In this document: positions 28,832-37,546 of the stretch, one piece after another
Layout: each line of letters begins with the position of its first letter
How positions within the stretch are numbered: the first letter of the stretch is position 1
DNA from: Sphingomonas oleivorans
GTDB lineage: Bacteria; Pseudomonadota; Alphaproteobacteria; Sphingomonadales; Sphingomonadaceae
Reading direction: 5' to 3'
DNA: 64,000 nucleotides
Assembly: GCF_003050615.1 (NCBI RefSeq)
Contig: NZ_NWBU01000004.1
Span: 434,001 to 498,000, forward strand
The notes under the pieces: generated by a model
Told to the model about the DNA's origin: nothing
Database searches by the model: none
What the model saw: only the letters and a program-made list of their open reading frames with translations
Program-made: the position numbers and the translations under genes

Positions 28832-29722
28832 ATGACGGCAACAATCGACTTGGCCGAGATGCGGACCTTCGTCGCGGTGGTGACCGAGGGCTCCTTCACC
28901 GCCGCCGCCCAGCGGCTCGACACCGACAAGGCGCGGATCAGCCGGGTGGTGCGGCGCATGGAGGAGGAGCTCGGCGCGCAGCTTCTGAACCGCTCGACCC
29001 GTCGTCTCAGCGTCACGGAGGTCGGGCGCGACTATTTCGAGCGTGCGGTGTGCATCCTCTCCGCCGCTGACGCGGCCGCGGCGGCGGTCGCGCAGCAGAC
29101 CCAAAAGCCCAAAGGCCGCCTCAAGGTCACGGCCGGCGCCGAGTTCGGCACCACGCGCGTCGACGGCTGGATCGCCGAGTTCCTCAGAACCTCGCCGGCC
29201 GTGACGGTGGAGACGGAATACACGAACCGCGTAGTCGATATCATCCATGAGGGAGTCGACGTCGCGATCCGCATCGGCGACCTAGCGAATTCCGAACTCT
29301 CGGCCCGCAAGCTCGGCGAGGTGCGCTATGGCCTTTATGCGTCTCCCGACTATCTGCGCCGTGCCGCACCCCTGCGCGAGATTGCGGACCTGACACACCA
29401 CGACCTCATCATGCACACGCCGCGCGGACGCCCGAGCTGGACGCTGGTCAATGGATCACGCACCGAGAGGATCGACCAGCTCCCGCGTTGCTCGCTCAAC
29501 AACACGATCGCCGCCAGGAACATGGCGCTCGCTGACCTTGGGATAGTTCAGCTCCCTCAATATATGGCCGCCTCACACTTGGAGGACGGCACCCTCGAGC
29601 GTGTCCTCCTCGATTGGGCGCGCAAGCCGGTCCCGGTCCACGCCGTCTTTGCGTCGAGCCGCTACATGGATCCCAAGGTCCGCGGGTTCGTCGATCTGGC
29701 GGTCGCACTTTTCCCGAACTAG
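28832..29722 (+). CDS. LysR family transcriptional regulator
   Basis: A 296-residue LysR protein: helix-turn-helix in IDLAEMRTFVAVVTEGSFTAAAQRLDTDKARISRVVRRMEEELG and a periplasmic-binding-like effector domain from about residue 90. It is divergent from the F420-reductase-like gene, which is its likely target. The ATG at 28832 is preferred by family length; an in-frame TTG at 28796 would add 12 residues. Confidence 0.85.
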   Translation: MTATIDLAEMRTFVAVVTEGSFTAAAQRLDTDKARISRVVRRMEEELGAQLLNRSTRRLSVTEVGRDYFERAVCILSAADAAAAAVAQQTQKPKGRLKVTAGAEFGTTRVDGWIAEFLRTSPAVTVETEYTNRVVDIIHEGVDVAIRIGDLANSELSARKLGEVRYGLYASPDYLRRAAPLREIADLTHHDLIMHTPRGRPSWTLVNGSRTERIDQLPRCSLNNTIAARNMALADLGIVQLPQYMAASHLEDGTLERVLLDWARKPVPVHAVFASSRYMDPKVRGFVDLAVALFPN

Positions 29723-30355
29723 CGTGGTCCCGATCAAACACGGCGCTAAGCTCGTCGGATCAAGTGTCCTGACCACAGATTCCGGCGGAAGCGACTTTCG
29801 CCGCCGGCCCGCTAAGGGGCAGCCTTTGCCCTTCATAGGACCAGCGGCACCGCATTGCGGCGCAGGTCGGTAGCCGGCGCCAAGCAGCGGCTCTATAGTA
29901 GTACGAAAGGCGAAATATATTCGTTATGTTTATCCGGCGCGGGGCGCCACGGTTTTTGACCAATCCACAGACAGGCCCAAATAGCCCCAGCGATCACCAA
30001 ATAAGCACTGGAGACAATGAAGCCTGCGGTTGCCGCTAAGATGGCTCGCCACAACACCCAGCCAGCCTCAACCATATTCCCGGCCATTGGCTTCGGGATG
30101 CTCCAAGATGGGCGAGATCGCACTCCCGCCTGCGCCTTAGATCAGAGGACGCTGCCGGCTTCGGCGATCAGGCTGAATGGCATAGATTGAGGCTGCGACT
30201 GAAATAAGCCGCATAGAGGCGCACAGCTCTCTCCGTACCTCTACCCGAACTTGATCGACGCGCTCTACGGGCCACCCTAGGGCAAGTTGCGAATCGCGCC
30301 CTGACCCACCGGCTCTTCCCTACGGCGGCGCCCTGCCCGCCCGATCGTTACACAT
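29723..30355. other. Gene-poor stretch after the LysR gene
   Basis: This is the left part of a 1.1-kb gap between the LysR gene and a flavin reductase gene. Apart from one weak small membrane-protein frame (29893-30084) I see no coding evidence. The right part holds two sRNA-like units, described separately. Confidence 0.4.
29893..30084 (-). CDS. Possible small membrane protein
   Basis: A frame of 63 residues from the ATG at 30084, with one or two hydrophobic segments (WVLWRAILAATAGFIVSSAY and LVIAGAIWACLWIG) followed by a polar tail. There is no strong ribosome binding site and no family that I recognise. The hydrophobic pattern is the only support. Confidence 0.25.
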   Translation of the reverse strand, partial: AGNMVEAGWVLWRAILAATAGFIVSSAYLVIAGAIWACLWIGQKPWRPAPDKHNEYISPFVLL

Positions 30356-30422
30356 CCGCGCCGACCCTCTTCCGGCGCACTCCATCGAGAGATCAACTGC
30401 CCCGCCACCCGGCGGGGCTTTT
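30356..30422 (+). ncRNA. Putative sRNA, first of two tandem units
   Basis: A predicted RNA of about 67 bases. A -10-like CGTT (30346-30349, within CGATCGTTACAC) precedes it. It has a 5' hairpin GCGCCG/CGGCGC (30358-30378) with the C-rich loop ACCCTCTTC and ends in a terminator, GCCCCGCC/GGCGGGGC plus TTTT (30399-30422). No GGAAC -35 box is seen at the right distance. The layout repeats in the next unit. RNA boundaries are inferred from these elements only. Confidence 0.55.
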
Positions 30423-30448
30423 ATGCCGGCCCAGCTCATGCCGCCCCC

Positions 30449-30473
30449 GGAACCATCTCCCCACCCGGTCGTT
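30449..30473 (+). promoter_or_regulatory. EcfG-type general-stress promoter of the second sRNA unit
   Basis: GGAAC at 30449-30453 and CGTT at 30470-30473 are separated by 16 bases. This is an exact match to the alphaproteobacterial EcfG consensus GGAAC-N16/17-CGTT. Transcription would start near 30480, at the base of the second sRNA unit. Regulation by the PhyR-NepR-EcfG system is inferred from the motif. Confidence 0.65.
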
Positions 30474-30479
30474 ACACCC

Positions 30480-30546
30480 CTGCCCGCCACACCCGGGCTT
30501 CCTAAATCAGGTCCATAATGCCCCGCCCTCACCGGCGGGGCCTTTT
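30480..30546 (+). ncRNA. Putative sRNA, second of two tandem units, EcfG promoter
   Basis: A predicted RNA of about 67 bases, with start estimated 7 bases after the -10 box. It has a 5' hairpin GCCCG/CGGGC (30482-30498) with the C-rich loop CCACACC, a short unpaired AU-rich linker, and a rho-independent terminator GCCCCGCC/GGCGGGG followed by CCTTTT (30520-30546). Size, promoter -10 context (CGGTCGTTACAC), C-rich loop and terminator are shared with the first unit. A C-rich 5' loop on a general-stress sRNA recalls GsrN of Caulobacter; homology is not shown. Confidence 0.65.
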
Positions 30547-30643
30547 CCCACTCACAGCCATCCCATGTGGCAGACTCATGCGCGGTCCGTCCGGATTTGG
30601 CGGGCTTCGCGCAAGATGCGATCAACGGAAGTCGGCATTGGGG

Positions 30644-30842
30644 CTAGCTGCACAGCCTCCGCTCGCGATCGAACTTGCCCCAGCGCAGGGCATAGCCGCC
30701 CTGGACCATCATGCAGTCGAGTTCGACATGCTGTAGCTGGTCCCGTCGCCTGCACGGATTTTACCCTCCACGCCGCTGCTGCTCGCGCCGTTGCTTCGCG
30801 GCCGGGTCGGCCTCCGCAATGATTTCTCGATAACGCACCATC
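30644..30842 (-). pseudogene. Possible decayed coding remnant
   Basis: Two short protein-like stretches lie in one minus-strand frame and are separated by a TAA: a first with MVRYREIIAEADPAAKQ and a second with HVELDCMMVQGGYALRWGKF, ending at a TAG at 30644. Third-position GC is high, as in real genes here. I recognise no family. It may be the remains of a small gene or chance. Confidence 0.2.
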
Positions 30843-30871
30843 TATCACTGGCCTCGCAGCGGACGCATCGC

Positions 30872-31492
30872 TCAAGCGCCGGGTCGGACCATGCGGAATC
30901 GCTGTCCTTCCTCGATGGCGAAATAGTCCGCCGGTCCTCCGCCCCGCAAAATGGGCTGCGCGGCGACCGTGTCATAGACGCCGTCGCCAAGCAGCGCCTT
31001 GTCGATATGCACGACCACCACTTCACCCAGCACCAGCCATGTATCGACATCGCCGCCCTGCGCATCCTTCAGCCGGACGATCTGGGTCAGGCGGCACTCG
31101 AACGAGACCGGGCTCTCGAGCACCCGCGGCGGCGCGATGCGCCGCGAAGGCGCCGGCGTGACTCCCGCCAGCATGAATTCGTCGACATCCGGCGGAACCG
31201 GAGCGCAGCTGGCGTTCATCGCCTCCGCGAGCGGCCGTGTCGCGAGATTCCAGGCGAATTCACCCATCGCCTCGATATTGCGCACGCTGTCCTTCCAGCC
31301 GATGCTCGCAAAGCCGATGATCGGTGGCCGGTAATTGAAAGCGTTGAAGAAGCTGTAGGGCGCGAGATTGGGCACGCCCTCCGGGCTTTGCGACGAGATC
31401 CAGCCGATCGGACGCGGGCCGATGATCGCGTTGAGCGGGTCATGCCGAAGCCCATGACCGATCCGGGGTTCATAGATGTGGAAATCGGCCAT
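30872..31492 (-). CDS. Flavin reductase family protein
   Basis: A 206-residue FMN-binding split-barrel protein. The family pattern is visible in PRPIGWISSQSPEGVPNLAPYSFFNAFNYRPPIIGF (about 26-61) and later VLESPVSFECRLTQIVRL. Such proteins reduce FMN with NAD(P)H for a partner monooxygenase, or bind flavin with other roles. The ATG at 31492 has AAGGA 7 bases upstream. It is divergent from a LysR gene, its probable regulator; no monooxygenase partner is adjacent. Confidence 0.85.
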   Translation of the reverse strand: MADFHIYEPRIGHGLRHDPLNAIIGPRPIGWISSQSPEGVPNLAPYSFFNAFNYRPPIIGFASIGWKDSVRNIEAMGEFAWNLATRPLAEAMNASCAPVPPDVDEFMLAGVTPAPSRRIAPPRVLESPVSFECRLTQIVRLKDAQGGDVDTWLVLGEVVVVHIDKALLGDGVYDTVAAQPILRGGGPADYFAIEEGQRFRMVRPGA

Positions 31493-31697
31493 GGGCAGTC
31501 CTTCATATTCCATGATGGTGAGCCATGATGGCGGGATCGTCGGGACGGCTCAATGCTGCGCCGATATTTGGCCACCGCCGCCATGGCGAAGACGATATCG
31601 CGGCCGAGGCCCGAGGCCGCCGAGGCGGCGCGTTCGGGCGGTTGCACGCCAACTGACGATCCTGCACCCTTCGTTCATTTCTGTTCGGGGGCTTGAG

Positions 31698-32549
31698 ATG
31701 GAGTGGGGCGACATACGCATTTTCCTGGCGGTCGTGCGCTCGGGCACGCTCGGCGCCGCCGCGCGGGCGCTGAAGCTCAGCCACCCGACCATCGGGCGCC
31801 GCCTGCGCGCGCTCGAGGCGGATACCGGGCAAACGCTGTTCCAGCGGACGAGCGAAGGCTTCGTCCTGACCGACGAAGGCAAGGCAATCCTGGCGCTGGC
31901 CGAACAGATGGAGGAAAGCGCGCTTGCCATGGAAAGGCGGCTGGCGGGCGAGGGCGAGCAGCTTGACGGGATGCTCCGCATTTCCTCGGCCGACTGGTTC
32001 GGCGCCTATGTCCTGCCGCCGATATTGGCCGAATTCACCCGCAGCCATCCGAATGTCTCGGTCGAACTGGTCACCGGCGCGCGGCTTTTCAACCTGTCGC
32101 GCCGCGAGGCCGATCTTGTCTTTCGCATCGTGCCGTTCGACGAGCCGGACATTGTGCAGCGCCGGCTGATGACGCTGGATTATGCCCTTTATGCCGGCCA
32201 GTCGGTGCCCGATCCGGTCGCGGGCGACGGAACGGGATCGGCGATCATCACCATGGACACGGCGCTCAGCGGCTTTCCAGACGTCGCCTGGCTCCAGCGC
32301 CTCCTGCCCAACGCCCGCACCGCGCTCCGCAGCAACAATCGGAGCGTGCAGGCACGGATGTGCGCGCTCGGCATCGGACTGGCCGTATTGCCATGCGCCA
32401 TCGGCGACAATGTGGCCGGGCTGCGCCGCGTCGACCTTGGCGAGCCACCGCCGCGACGCGACATGTGGCTCGGCTATCATCGCGACCTGCGCCGCCTGAG
32501 GAGGCTGCGCGCGATGCTCGACGTCGCGCTTCGCGTCCTGGCCGATTGA
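31698..32549 (+). CDS. LysR family transcriptional regulator
   Basis: A 283-residue LysR protein. The N-terminal domain MEWGDIRIFLAVVRSGTLGAAARALKLSHPTIGRRLRALE is a clear helix-turn-helix; the effector domain runs from about residue 85. The ATG at 31698 has GGGGG 7 bases upstream; the frame is open further left but overlaps the divergent promoter area. It is paired head to head with the flavin reductase gene. Confidence 0.86.
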   Translation: MEWGDIRIFLAVVRSGTLGAAARALKLSHPTIGRRLRALEADTGQTLFQRTSEGFVLTDEGKAILALAEQMEESALAMERRLAGEGEQLDGMLRISSADWFGAYVLPPILAEFTRSHPNVSVELVTGARLFNLSRREADLVFRIVPFDEPDIVQRRLMTLDYALYAGQSVPDPVAGDGTGSAIITMDTALSGFPDVAWLQRLLPNARTALRSNNRSVQARMCALGIGLAVLPCAIGDNVAGLRRVDLGEPPPRRDMWLGYHRDLRRLRRLRAMLDVALRVLAD

Positions 32550-32665
32550 AAGCCGGCCACCCATTGCATCGAACATTTTTGAACAGCTATCGTCCGCCAT
32601 TGTCGGTTTTCAGGGACGCGGCGTGCGGAGATGATGTCGGCATCAATCATATCTGGAGACCCGAC

Positions 32666-33634
32666 ATGCGACCGCGCCTTTCCCTGCCCGCTCTTGCCGC
32701 CGCCATGATCGCGACCGGCACTGTCGCCTTGCCCATTCAGGCTTCGGCGACGACCGAGCCGTCGAGCCAGACGGCCTCCCCTGGCGTCTATCGCATGACG
32801 CTGGGCGCGTTCACGATCATCGCCCTGTCCGACGGCAGCTTCGATCTGCCCACCGACCAGCTGTTGATCGAGCCCAGGCCGGGCGAGGTGAAGGAACTGC
32901 TCGACCGTGCCGGCCTGCCCGCCGCCGTGCCGACCGCGATCAACGCCTTCCTGATCGACACCGGTACGAAGCGGATCTTGGTCGATGCGGGATCGGGCGC
33001 GCTGCTCGGGCCGAGCCTCGGCAAGCTGCTCGATAATCTGCGCGCCGCCGGATACCGGCCCGAGCAGATCGACGAGCTGTTGCTGACGCATCTCCATCCG
33101 GATCATGTCGGCGGGCTCGCTGACGGCGGCCGCATGACCTTTCCCAATGCCGTCATCCGCGTCGATCGCAGCGAGGCCGGCTTCTGGCTCGACAAGGCGA
33201 ATAGGTCCAGGGTCGACGATAGCGTCAAGGGCAGCTTCGACGCGGCCCTCACATCGCTCCAGCCTTATATCGCGGCCGGCCGTCTCAAGCAGTTCGAACC
33301 CGGCGAGAAGCTGGAACCGGGCATTATGGCTGTCGCCATGCCGGGGCATACCGCAGGCCACACCGTCTATCGCATCGAGAGCCGCGGGCAGACGATGATG
33401 ATGTGGGGCGACATCGTGCATGTCGCCGCCGTCCAGTTCCCGGACCCCAGGATAACCATCCACTTTGACAGCGTGACCGGCGAAGCCGAGGCCGCCCGCG
33501 AAACCGCCTTTGGCGATGCGACGCGCAAAGGCTATTGGGTCGCGGCATCGCATATCGCCTTCCCCGGCATAGGCCATGTCGGAAGCGATGGGACGGGTTA
33601 TATGTGGAAACCCGCCGACAGGAACGCCCGCTGA
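32666..33634 (+). CDS. Exported MBL-fold metallohydrolase
   Basis: A 322-residue metallo-beta-lactamase-fold protein with a signal peptide (basic MRPRLS, hydrophobic LPALAAAMIATGTVALP, cleavage near IQASA). The metal site is THLHPDHVGG (HxHxDH, about residue 145), with further ligands in AMPGHTAGHT and near the C-terminal ASHIAFPGIGH. The sequence resembles AHL-lactonase-like and other periplasmic MBL hydrolases, so quorum quenching is possible but unproven. The gene stands alone after the LysR gene, ending before a strong bidirectional terminator. Confidence 0.86.
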   Translation: MRPRLSLPALAAAMIATGTVALPIQASATTEPSSQTASPGVYRMTLGAFTIIALSDGSFDLPTDQLLIEPRPGEVKELLDRAGLPAAVPTAINAFLIDTGTKRILVDAGSGALLGPSLGKLLDNLRAAGYRPEQIDELLLTHLHPDHVGGLADGGRMTFPNAVIRVDRSEAGFWLDKANRSRVDDSVKGSFDAALTSLQPYIAAGRLKQFEPGEKLEPGIMAVAMPGHTAGHTVYRIESRGQTMMMWGDIVHVAAVQFPDPRITIHFDSVTGEAEAARETAFGDATRKGYWVAASHIAFPGIGHVGSDGTGYMWKPADRNAR

Positions 33635-33688
33635 CGGCTCGCCATCCATGGGCTGAGCGCCCATCATCTTCATACCGGGTGCGATATT

Positions 33689-33722
33689 AACAGGAAATGG
33701 CTGGTTTCAGCCATTTCCTGTT
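33689..33722. terminator. Bidirectional terminator with a 15-bp perfect stem
   Basis: AACAGGAAATGGCTG at 33689-33703 pairs perfectly with 33708-33722 around the loop GTTT. It lies between two convergent genes (MBL hydrolase and nadV). The stem is AT-richer than its surroundings and its flanking A/T pairs would give short U-tracts on both strands. Confidence 0.7.
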
Positions 33723-33778
33723 CCATTCACCATGACGAAGATGGGCACCAAGCGTCAGGCGCGTTGCACCGAATCCTT

Positions 33779-35179
33779 TCAGCAACCTCGCTCGGCTTCC
33801 GCCACGCGCTGACGGACTTGCGCGAGGGAGTCGTCGACGAGCAGATGACCGTCGCGCCAGACGGGCCGCAACTGGTTGATGCCGCCATCGAGCGGGGCGA
33901 AGCGCGCGCCATCGACCGGAACCGTGTGCCAATGCGCTCCTTGCCGGACAAGTCCCAACAGCCCGCGCTTGGAACGTTTCCGGCTGTCGGTCGCCGGATC
34001 CTTGTAGACGTCATGCCAGGCGCCCCCGATCTCGACCGCGCTTGCCTTATAGGCAAAGGCCTGCGTGTCGCGATCGAGCTTCTGCAGCAAGGCGCCGCCC
34101 ATCCCGAAAGCGATGTTGGACGCGCAAAAGCCGTCGGCAGTGATCCGGTCGAGGATCGCGGCAATGCTGGCGGGATTGACGCCATCTCCCTGGATCACAC
34201 GCACATGCCTGAGCACATGATAGCCCTTGCCATTGGTCTCGGTGCCGAAGCGTGCGGCGAGGAGCGCCATCGTCCGGGCTACGACGGTCACGGGATCGCC
34301 GCTGTCGGGCCGCACGACCAGCGTCGCGCCGCTGTCGATCACCTGCTGCCGGAGCTGCTCGCCCCAGATATGATCGACGGCGGCGTAAAGATCATAGCTG
34401 TCGGAAACGACGGCGAAGATGCCGCCCGGCTTGCCGAACCGGCCGATCATGTTCGCATAGGCCTCGACCTCGCGCGCGCGGCCCCAGCTCGTGATCGTGC
34501 TATGTTCGGCCGCCGGGATGCTGAAACCCGCCATCGGCTCGTTATAGAAGCGGCGCCCCGCGACAATTGCGGACAGCGTATCGGTCCCCTTGAAATTCAC
34601 CAGATGCGCAAGTCCCCCGAGCGCCGCGCTCTCCTCGCTGGAAACGCCGCGCGCGCCGAAATCATGCAGCTTGAAGGGCAATTGCGCTTCGGGATCGTCG
34701 GCGGTCCTGACCAGCGCCTCGCGGATGATCTGCCGCACATGCCAGCTGATCGTGGCGACCGTGATCGGATACCAGATGCGCAGCAGCGCGGTTTCGACAT
34801 AGCTTGGCAGCCAGGCGAAATCGGGATCCGTGTTGACGACGGTCATCATGACATTGTGCGTCGGCACGACGGTGCCTTCGGGCAGCGCGCGGATCTCGAT
34901 CGGCAGCCGGCCCTGGTGCCTGCGCAGCAGCAGGTCCCAGCCATGCGCGTTGAACGGCACGCCATGATCACGCAGCAATTCCCGCGCCTCGTCGATATCG
35001 CGGCGCGTCACGGGCCGGTCGAACGCCTGCTTCAATATCGCCTGCAGGCCGAAGAACAGCGTCCTGTCATAAACGCCCCCGCGGCTTTCCAGATAGGCGA
35101 ACAGGCGGGTCGTTTCCGGCGGATATTGGACGAAATGGCTGGTCTTGTAGCTGTCGGTATTGAGGATCGGGTTGATCAT
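33779..35179 (-). CDS. nadV: Nicotinamide phosphoribosyltransferase NadV
   Basis: A 466-residue enzyme that joins nicotinamide and PRPP to NMN, giving NAD+ salvage without deamidation. Family features are NTDSYKTSHFVQYPP at the N-terminus, LHDFGARGVSSEESA and NFKGTDT in the middle, the SIPAAEHSTI segment, VVRPDSGDPVTV and QGDGVNPASI near the C-terminus. The next gene upstream on the same strand is a bifunctional NMN adenylyltransferase/Nudix, the enzyme that uses NMN, with a 63-base gap. Together they form a short NMN salvage route. Confidence 0.92.
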   Translation of the reverse strand: MINPILNTDSYKTSHFVQYPPETTRLFAYLESRGGVYDRTLFFGLQAILKQAFDRPVTRRDIDEARELLRDHGVPFNAHGWDLLLRRHQGRLPIEIRALPEGTVVPTHNVMMTVVNTDPDFAWLPSYVETALLRIWYPITVATISWHVRQIIREALVRTADDPEAQLPFKLHDFGARGVSSEESAALGGLAHLVNFKGTDTLSAIVAGRRFYNEPMAGFSIPAAEHSTITSWGRAREVEAYANMIGRFGKPGGIFAVVSDSYDLYAAVDHIWGEQLRQQVIDSGATLVVRPDSGDPVTVVARTMALLAARFGTETNGKGYHVLRHVRVIQGDGVNPASIAAILDRITADGFCASNIAFGMGGALLQKLDRDTQAFAYKASAVEIGGAWHDVYKDPATDSRKRSKRGLLGLVRQGAHWHTVPVDGARFAPLDGGINQLRPVWRDGHLLVDDSLAQVRQRVAEAERGC

Positions 35180-35242
35180 GACGGAAGCTCCTTCACGTCT
35201 TGGAAAGCCCTCGGGGTCTCTCCCCTGGGGCGGGTTTCAGGA

Positions 35243-36277
35243 TCAGGCGGCGCCCAGAAAATGTTCGAGGATGAAGAAATGATCTTCGAACAGTTGGCTG
35301 CGCATCCGCCGCGCTTCGGCAACGGGCACCCAGCGTGCCCGCGCCGCATCGTCACCGCCACGGACGGGCGGCAATTCGCCCGTCGGGAAGTCGAAATGGA
35401 ATGCGTGCGTGATCGTGCGGCCGCGCAGCGACCGATCGGGATGATCGAACACGGCCTCGCCGCGGATGCTGCCTTTCAGGACCGGGACGGGAAGCTTGAG
35501 CCGCGTCTCCTCGCGAAGCTCGCGAATGGCGGCATCGCGCACGCCCTCGTCCTGCCGCACGAAGCCGCCGGGCAGCGCCCATAGCCCCCTGCCCGGCTGC
35601 GCCTTGCGCCTGACCAGCAGGACATGGCCCGAATGGAGGACGACCGCATCGGCGGTGACGAAGGTCGGCGGGTAAGGCGCGCTTTTCCAGGCGGCCCGAT
35701 ACTGTTCGACATGCCGGAATTCCTCGAGCAGCTGCGCATAGGCTTCGGTCGAGCGGAAGGCCCGGATCATGGCGAACACAGGTGCGGGCACATTGGCCTC
35801 CAGCAGCCGCAACGCGCCTTCATCCTCGGAAAAGAGATGGCGGCGCAATTCGGTGGCGGAGAGCATCGGCACCGCCTCGGCGTCGATCAGCGCCCATTGC
35901 GGGAAGGCGCGCAGATAATAGCTGCTGGCGTCCTTCAGATGGCCGACGAGAGCGATCGAGGAATCGGCCTTGCCGTCCTGCCCGATCGCGCGCGCAACCT
36001 GCGCCTGCACCGCGGCGATCCAGGCATTCTCATTATACAAATGATCCTCGAGCGGGAGGATGATGATGCGGTCGGCGAGCGGTCCGGCAACCGCGCGGAT
36101 CATCACTTCGCGTTCGGCGAAGCTCCAGGGATTCCTGGCCGTGCGGGGCGCGTCGGCCGAACCGACGAGGACAATGATTTTGGATGCTTCCCGCGAGGCG
36201 CGGGCGAGAAGGGACAGGTGCCCCGTATGAAAGGGCTCGAACCGTCCGATACAGACGGCATAATCGTAACGCATCAT
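35243..36277 (-). CDS. Bifunctional NMN adenylyltransferase/Nudix hydrolase
   Basis: A 344-residue fusion. The N-terminal nucleotidyltransferase domain has CIGRFEPFHTGHLSLL (HxGH, about residues 9-24) and a second motif LSATELRRHLF corresponding to ISxTxxR. The C-terminal domain carries a Nudix box (GGFVRQDEGVRDAAIRELREET, about 229-250) as in cyanobacterial and phage NadM-Nudix proteins. It converts NMN to NAD+, and the Nudix part may hydrolyse ADP-ribose or NADH. An AGGGAG site precedes the tandem ATG starts at 36277 and 36274. It forms an operon with nadV. Confidence 0.9.
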   Translation of the reverse strand: MMRYDYAVCIGRFEPFHTGHLSLLARASREASKIIVLVGSADAPRTARNPWSFAEREVMIRAVAGPLADRIIILPLEDHLYNENAWIAAVQAQVARAIGQDGKADSSIALVGHLKDASSYYLRAFPQWALIDAEAVPMLSATELRRHLFSEDEGALRLLEANVPAPVFAMIRAFRSTEAYAQLLEEFRHVEQYRAAWKSAPYPPTFVTADAVVLHSGHVLLVRRKAQPGRGLWALPGGFVRQDEGVRDAAIRELREETRLKLPVPVLKGSIRGEAVFDHPDRSLRGRTITHAFHFDFPTGELPPVRGGDDAARARWVPVAEARRMRSQLFEDHFFILEHFLGAA

Positions 36278-36567
36278 GAGGCTCCCTCATGCTATGTCCG
36301 CCCGGTCTCCCCGGACGGCAACGCGATCCGCGTTGCGATCCCTTCCCTAAGCCGAACGGGCGAAGCTGGCAATCGGATTGCGAGCACCGAGAGTCAGATC
36401 AATCATGGCGTGGGCATAGTGTCGGCGCGGCACTTCGTGCGATATTTGCAATACTGACTTGCGAGTTGGAATAATTCTGCTGAATTGAGCAATAGCGTAG
36501 ATCCTCCTCCACGGATGCCGAAGCATCCAGCCGCCAATGTCGGCGGCTTCATCCGAGGAGAATATCC

Positions 36568-37458
36568 ATGGCTACGGACATGATCGACAGGCTTCCCGTA
36601 ACGCGCCACCGCACCGCTCAGGTGAATGGGCTCGACATCTTCTATCGCGAAGCAGGTCCGGCCGGCGCGCCGGTCGTCGTGCTGCTGCACGGCTTTCCGA
36701 CATCGTCGCATATGTACCGGAATCTCATTCCGGCGCTCGCCGATCGCTATCATGTGATCGCGCCCGACCTGCCCGGTTTCGGCCTTTCCTCAATGCCCTC
36801 GCGCGAGAGCTTCACCTATAGCTTCGCCATGTTTGCCGATATGGTTGACGCGCTGCTCCAGCAGCTCGGGATCGCGGCCTATGCACTCTATGTCATGGAC
36901 TATGGCGCCCCGACCGGCTTTCGTCTGGCGCTCAAGCATCCGGAACGCGTGACCGCGCTCATCGTGCAGAACGGCAATGCCTATGAAGAGGGGCTCTCGC
37001 CCTTCTGGGACCAGCTCAAGGCCTATTGGGCCGACGGCTCGGAGGAGAAGCGCGAGGCGCTGCGGCCGCTGATGTCGCTCGACGTGACCAAGTTCCAATA
37101 TCTGGATGGCGTGAAGGATCCTTCCCGCATCGATCCTGCAAACTGGCTTCACGACCAGCATTTCCTGGATCGGCCGGGCAATGTCGAGATCCAGCTCGAC
37201 CTCTTCTATGACTATCGCAACAATGTAGCGCTCTATCCCAGCTTCCAGCGCTTCTTCCGCGACTATAAGCCGCCGATGCTGATCACCTGGGGCGCCAATG
37301 ACAGCATCTTTCCGGCCGAAGGCGCAAAGGCCTTCCTGCGCGACAATCCGGAAGCCGAGCTGCATCTTCTCGACAGCGGCCACTTCGCCTTCGAGGACAA
37401 GGCCGACGAGATCGTCCCGCTGATCCGCGACTTCCTGGCCCGCACGCTGCCGGCCTGA
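36568..37458 (+). CDS. Alpha/beta hydrolase with aspartate nucleophile
   Basis: A 296-residue alpha/beta hydrolase. The oxyanion-side motif is [12 protein letters not shown] (about 44-55). The nucleophile elbow reads [10 protein letters not shown], with Asp where esterases have Ser; Asp nucleophiles are typical of haloalkane dehalogenases and epoxide hydrolases. The second acid is in WGANDSIFP and the histidine in [10 protein letters not shown]. It starts a three-gene operon with an SDR and a tautomerase, suggesting breakdown of a small organic compound. The exact substrate is open. Confidence 0.86.
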   Translation: MATDMIDRLPVTRHRTAQVNGLDIFYREAGPAGAPVVVLLHGFPTSSHMYRNLIPALADRYHVIAPDLPGFGLSSMPSRESFTYSFAMFADMVDALLQQLGIAAYALYVMDYGAPTGFRLALKHPERVTALIVQNGNAYEEGLSPFWDQLKAYWADGSEEKREALRPLMSLDVTKFQYLDGVKDPSRIDPANWLHDQHFLDRPGNVEIQLDLFYDYRNNVALYPSFQRFFRDYKPPMLITWGANDSIFPAEGAKAFLRDNPEAELHLLDSGHFAFEDKADEIVPLIRDFLARTLPA

Positions 37459-37546
37459 ATCTCCTCATATCGAAAAACCGGAACGCCTCCCGGCGCGGTG
37501 TCGGGCGGCGCCCTCCCGCACAATCGTTGAACAAGGAAATCGAACC

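Noticed and set aside
30324-30349. EcfG promoter for the first sRNA unit
   Set aside because: Only the CGTT part is present; the -35 position reads GGCGG or GCGGC rather than GGAAC.
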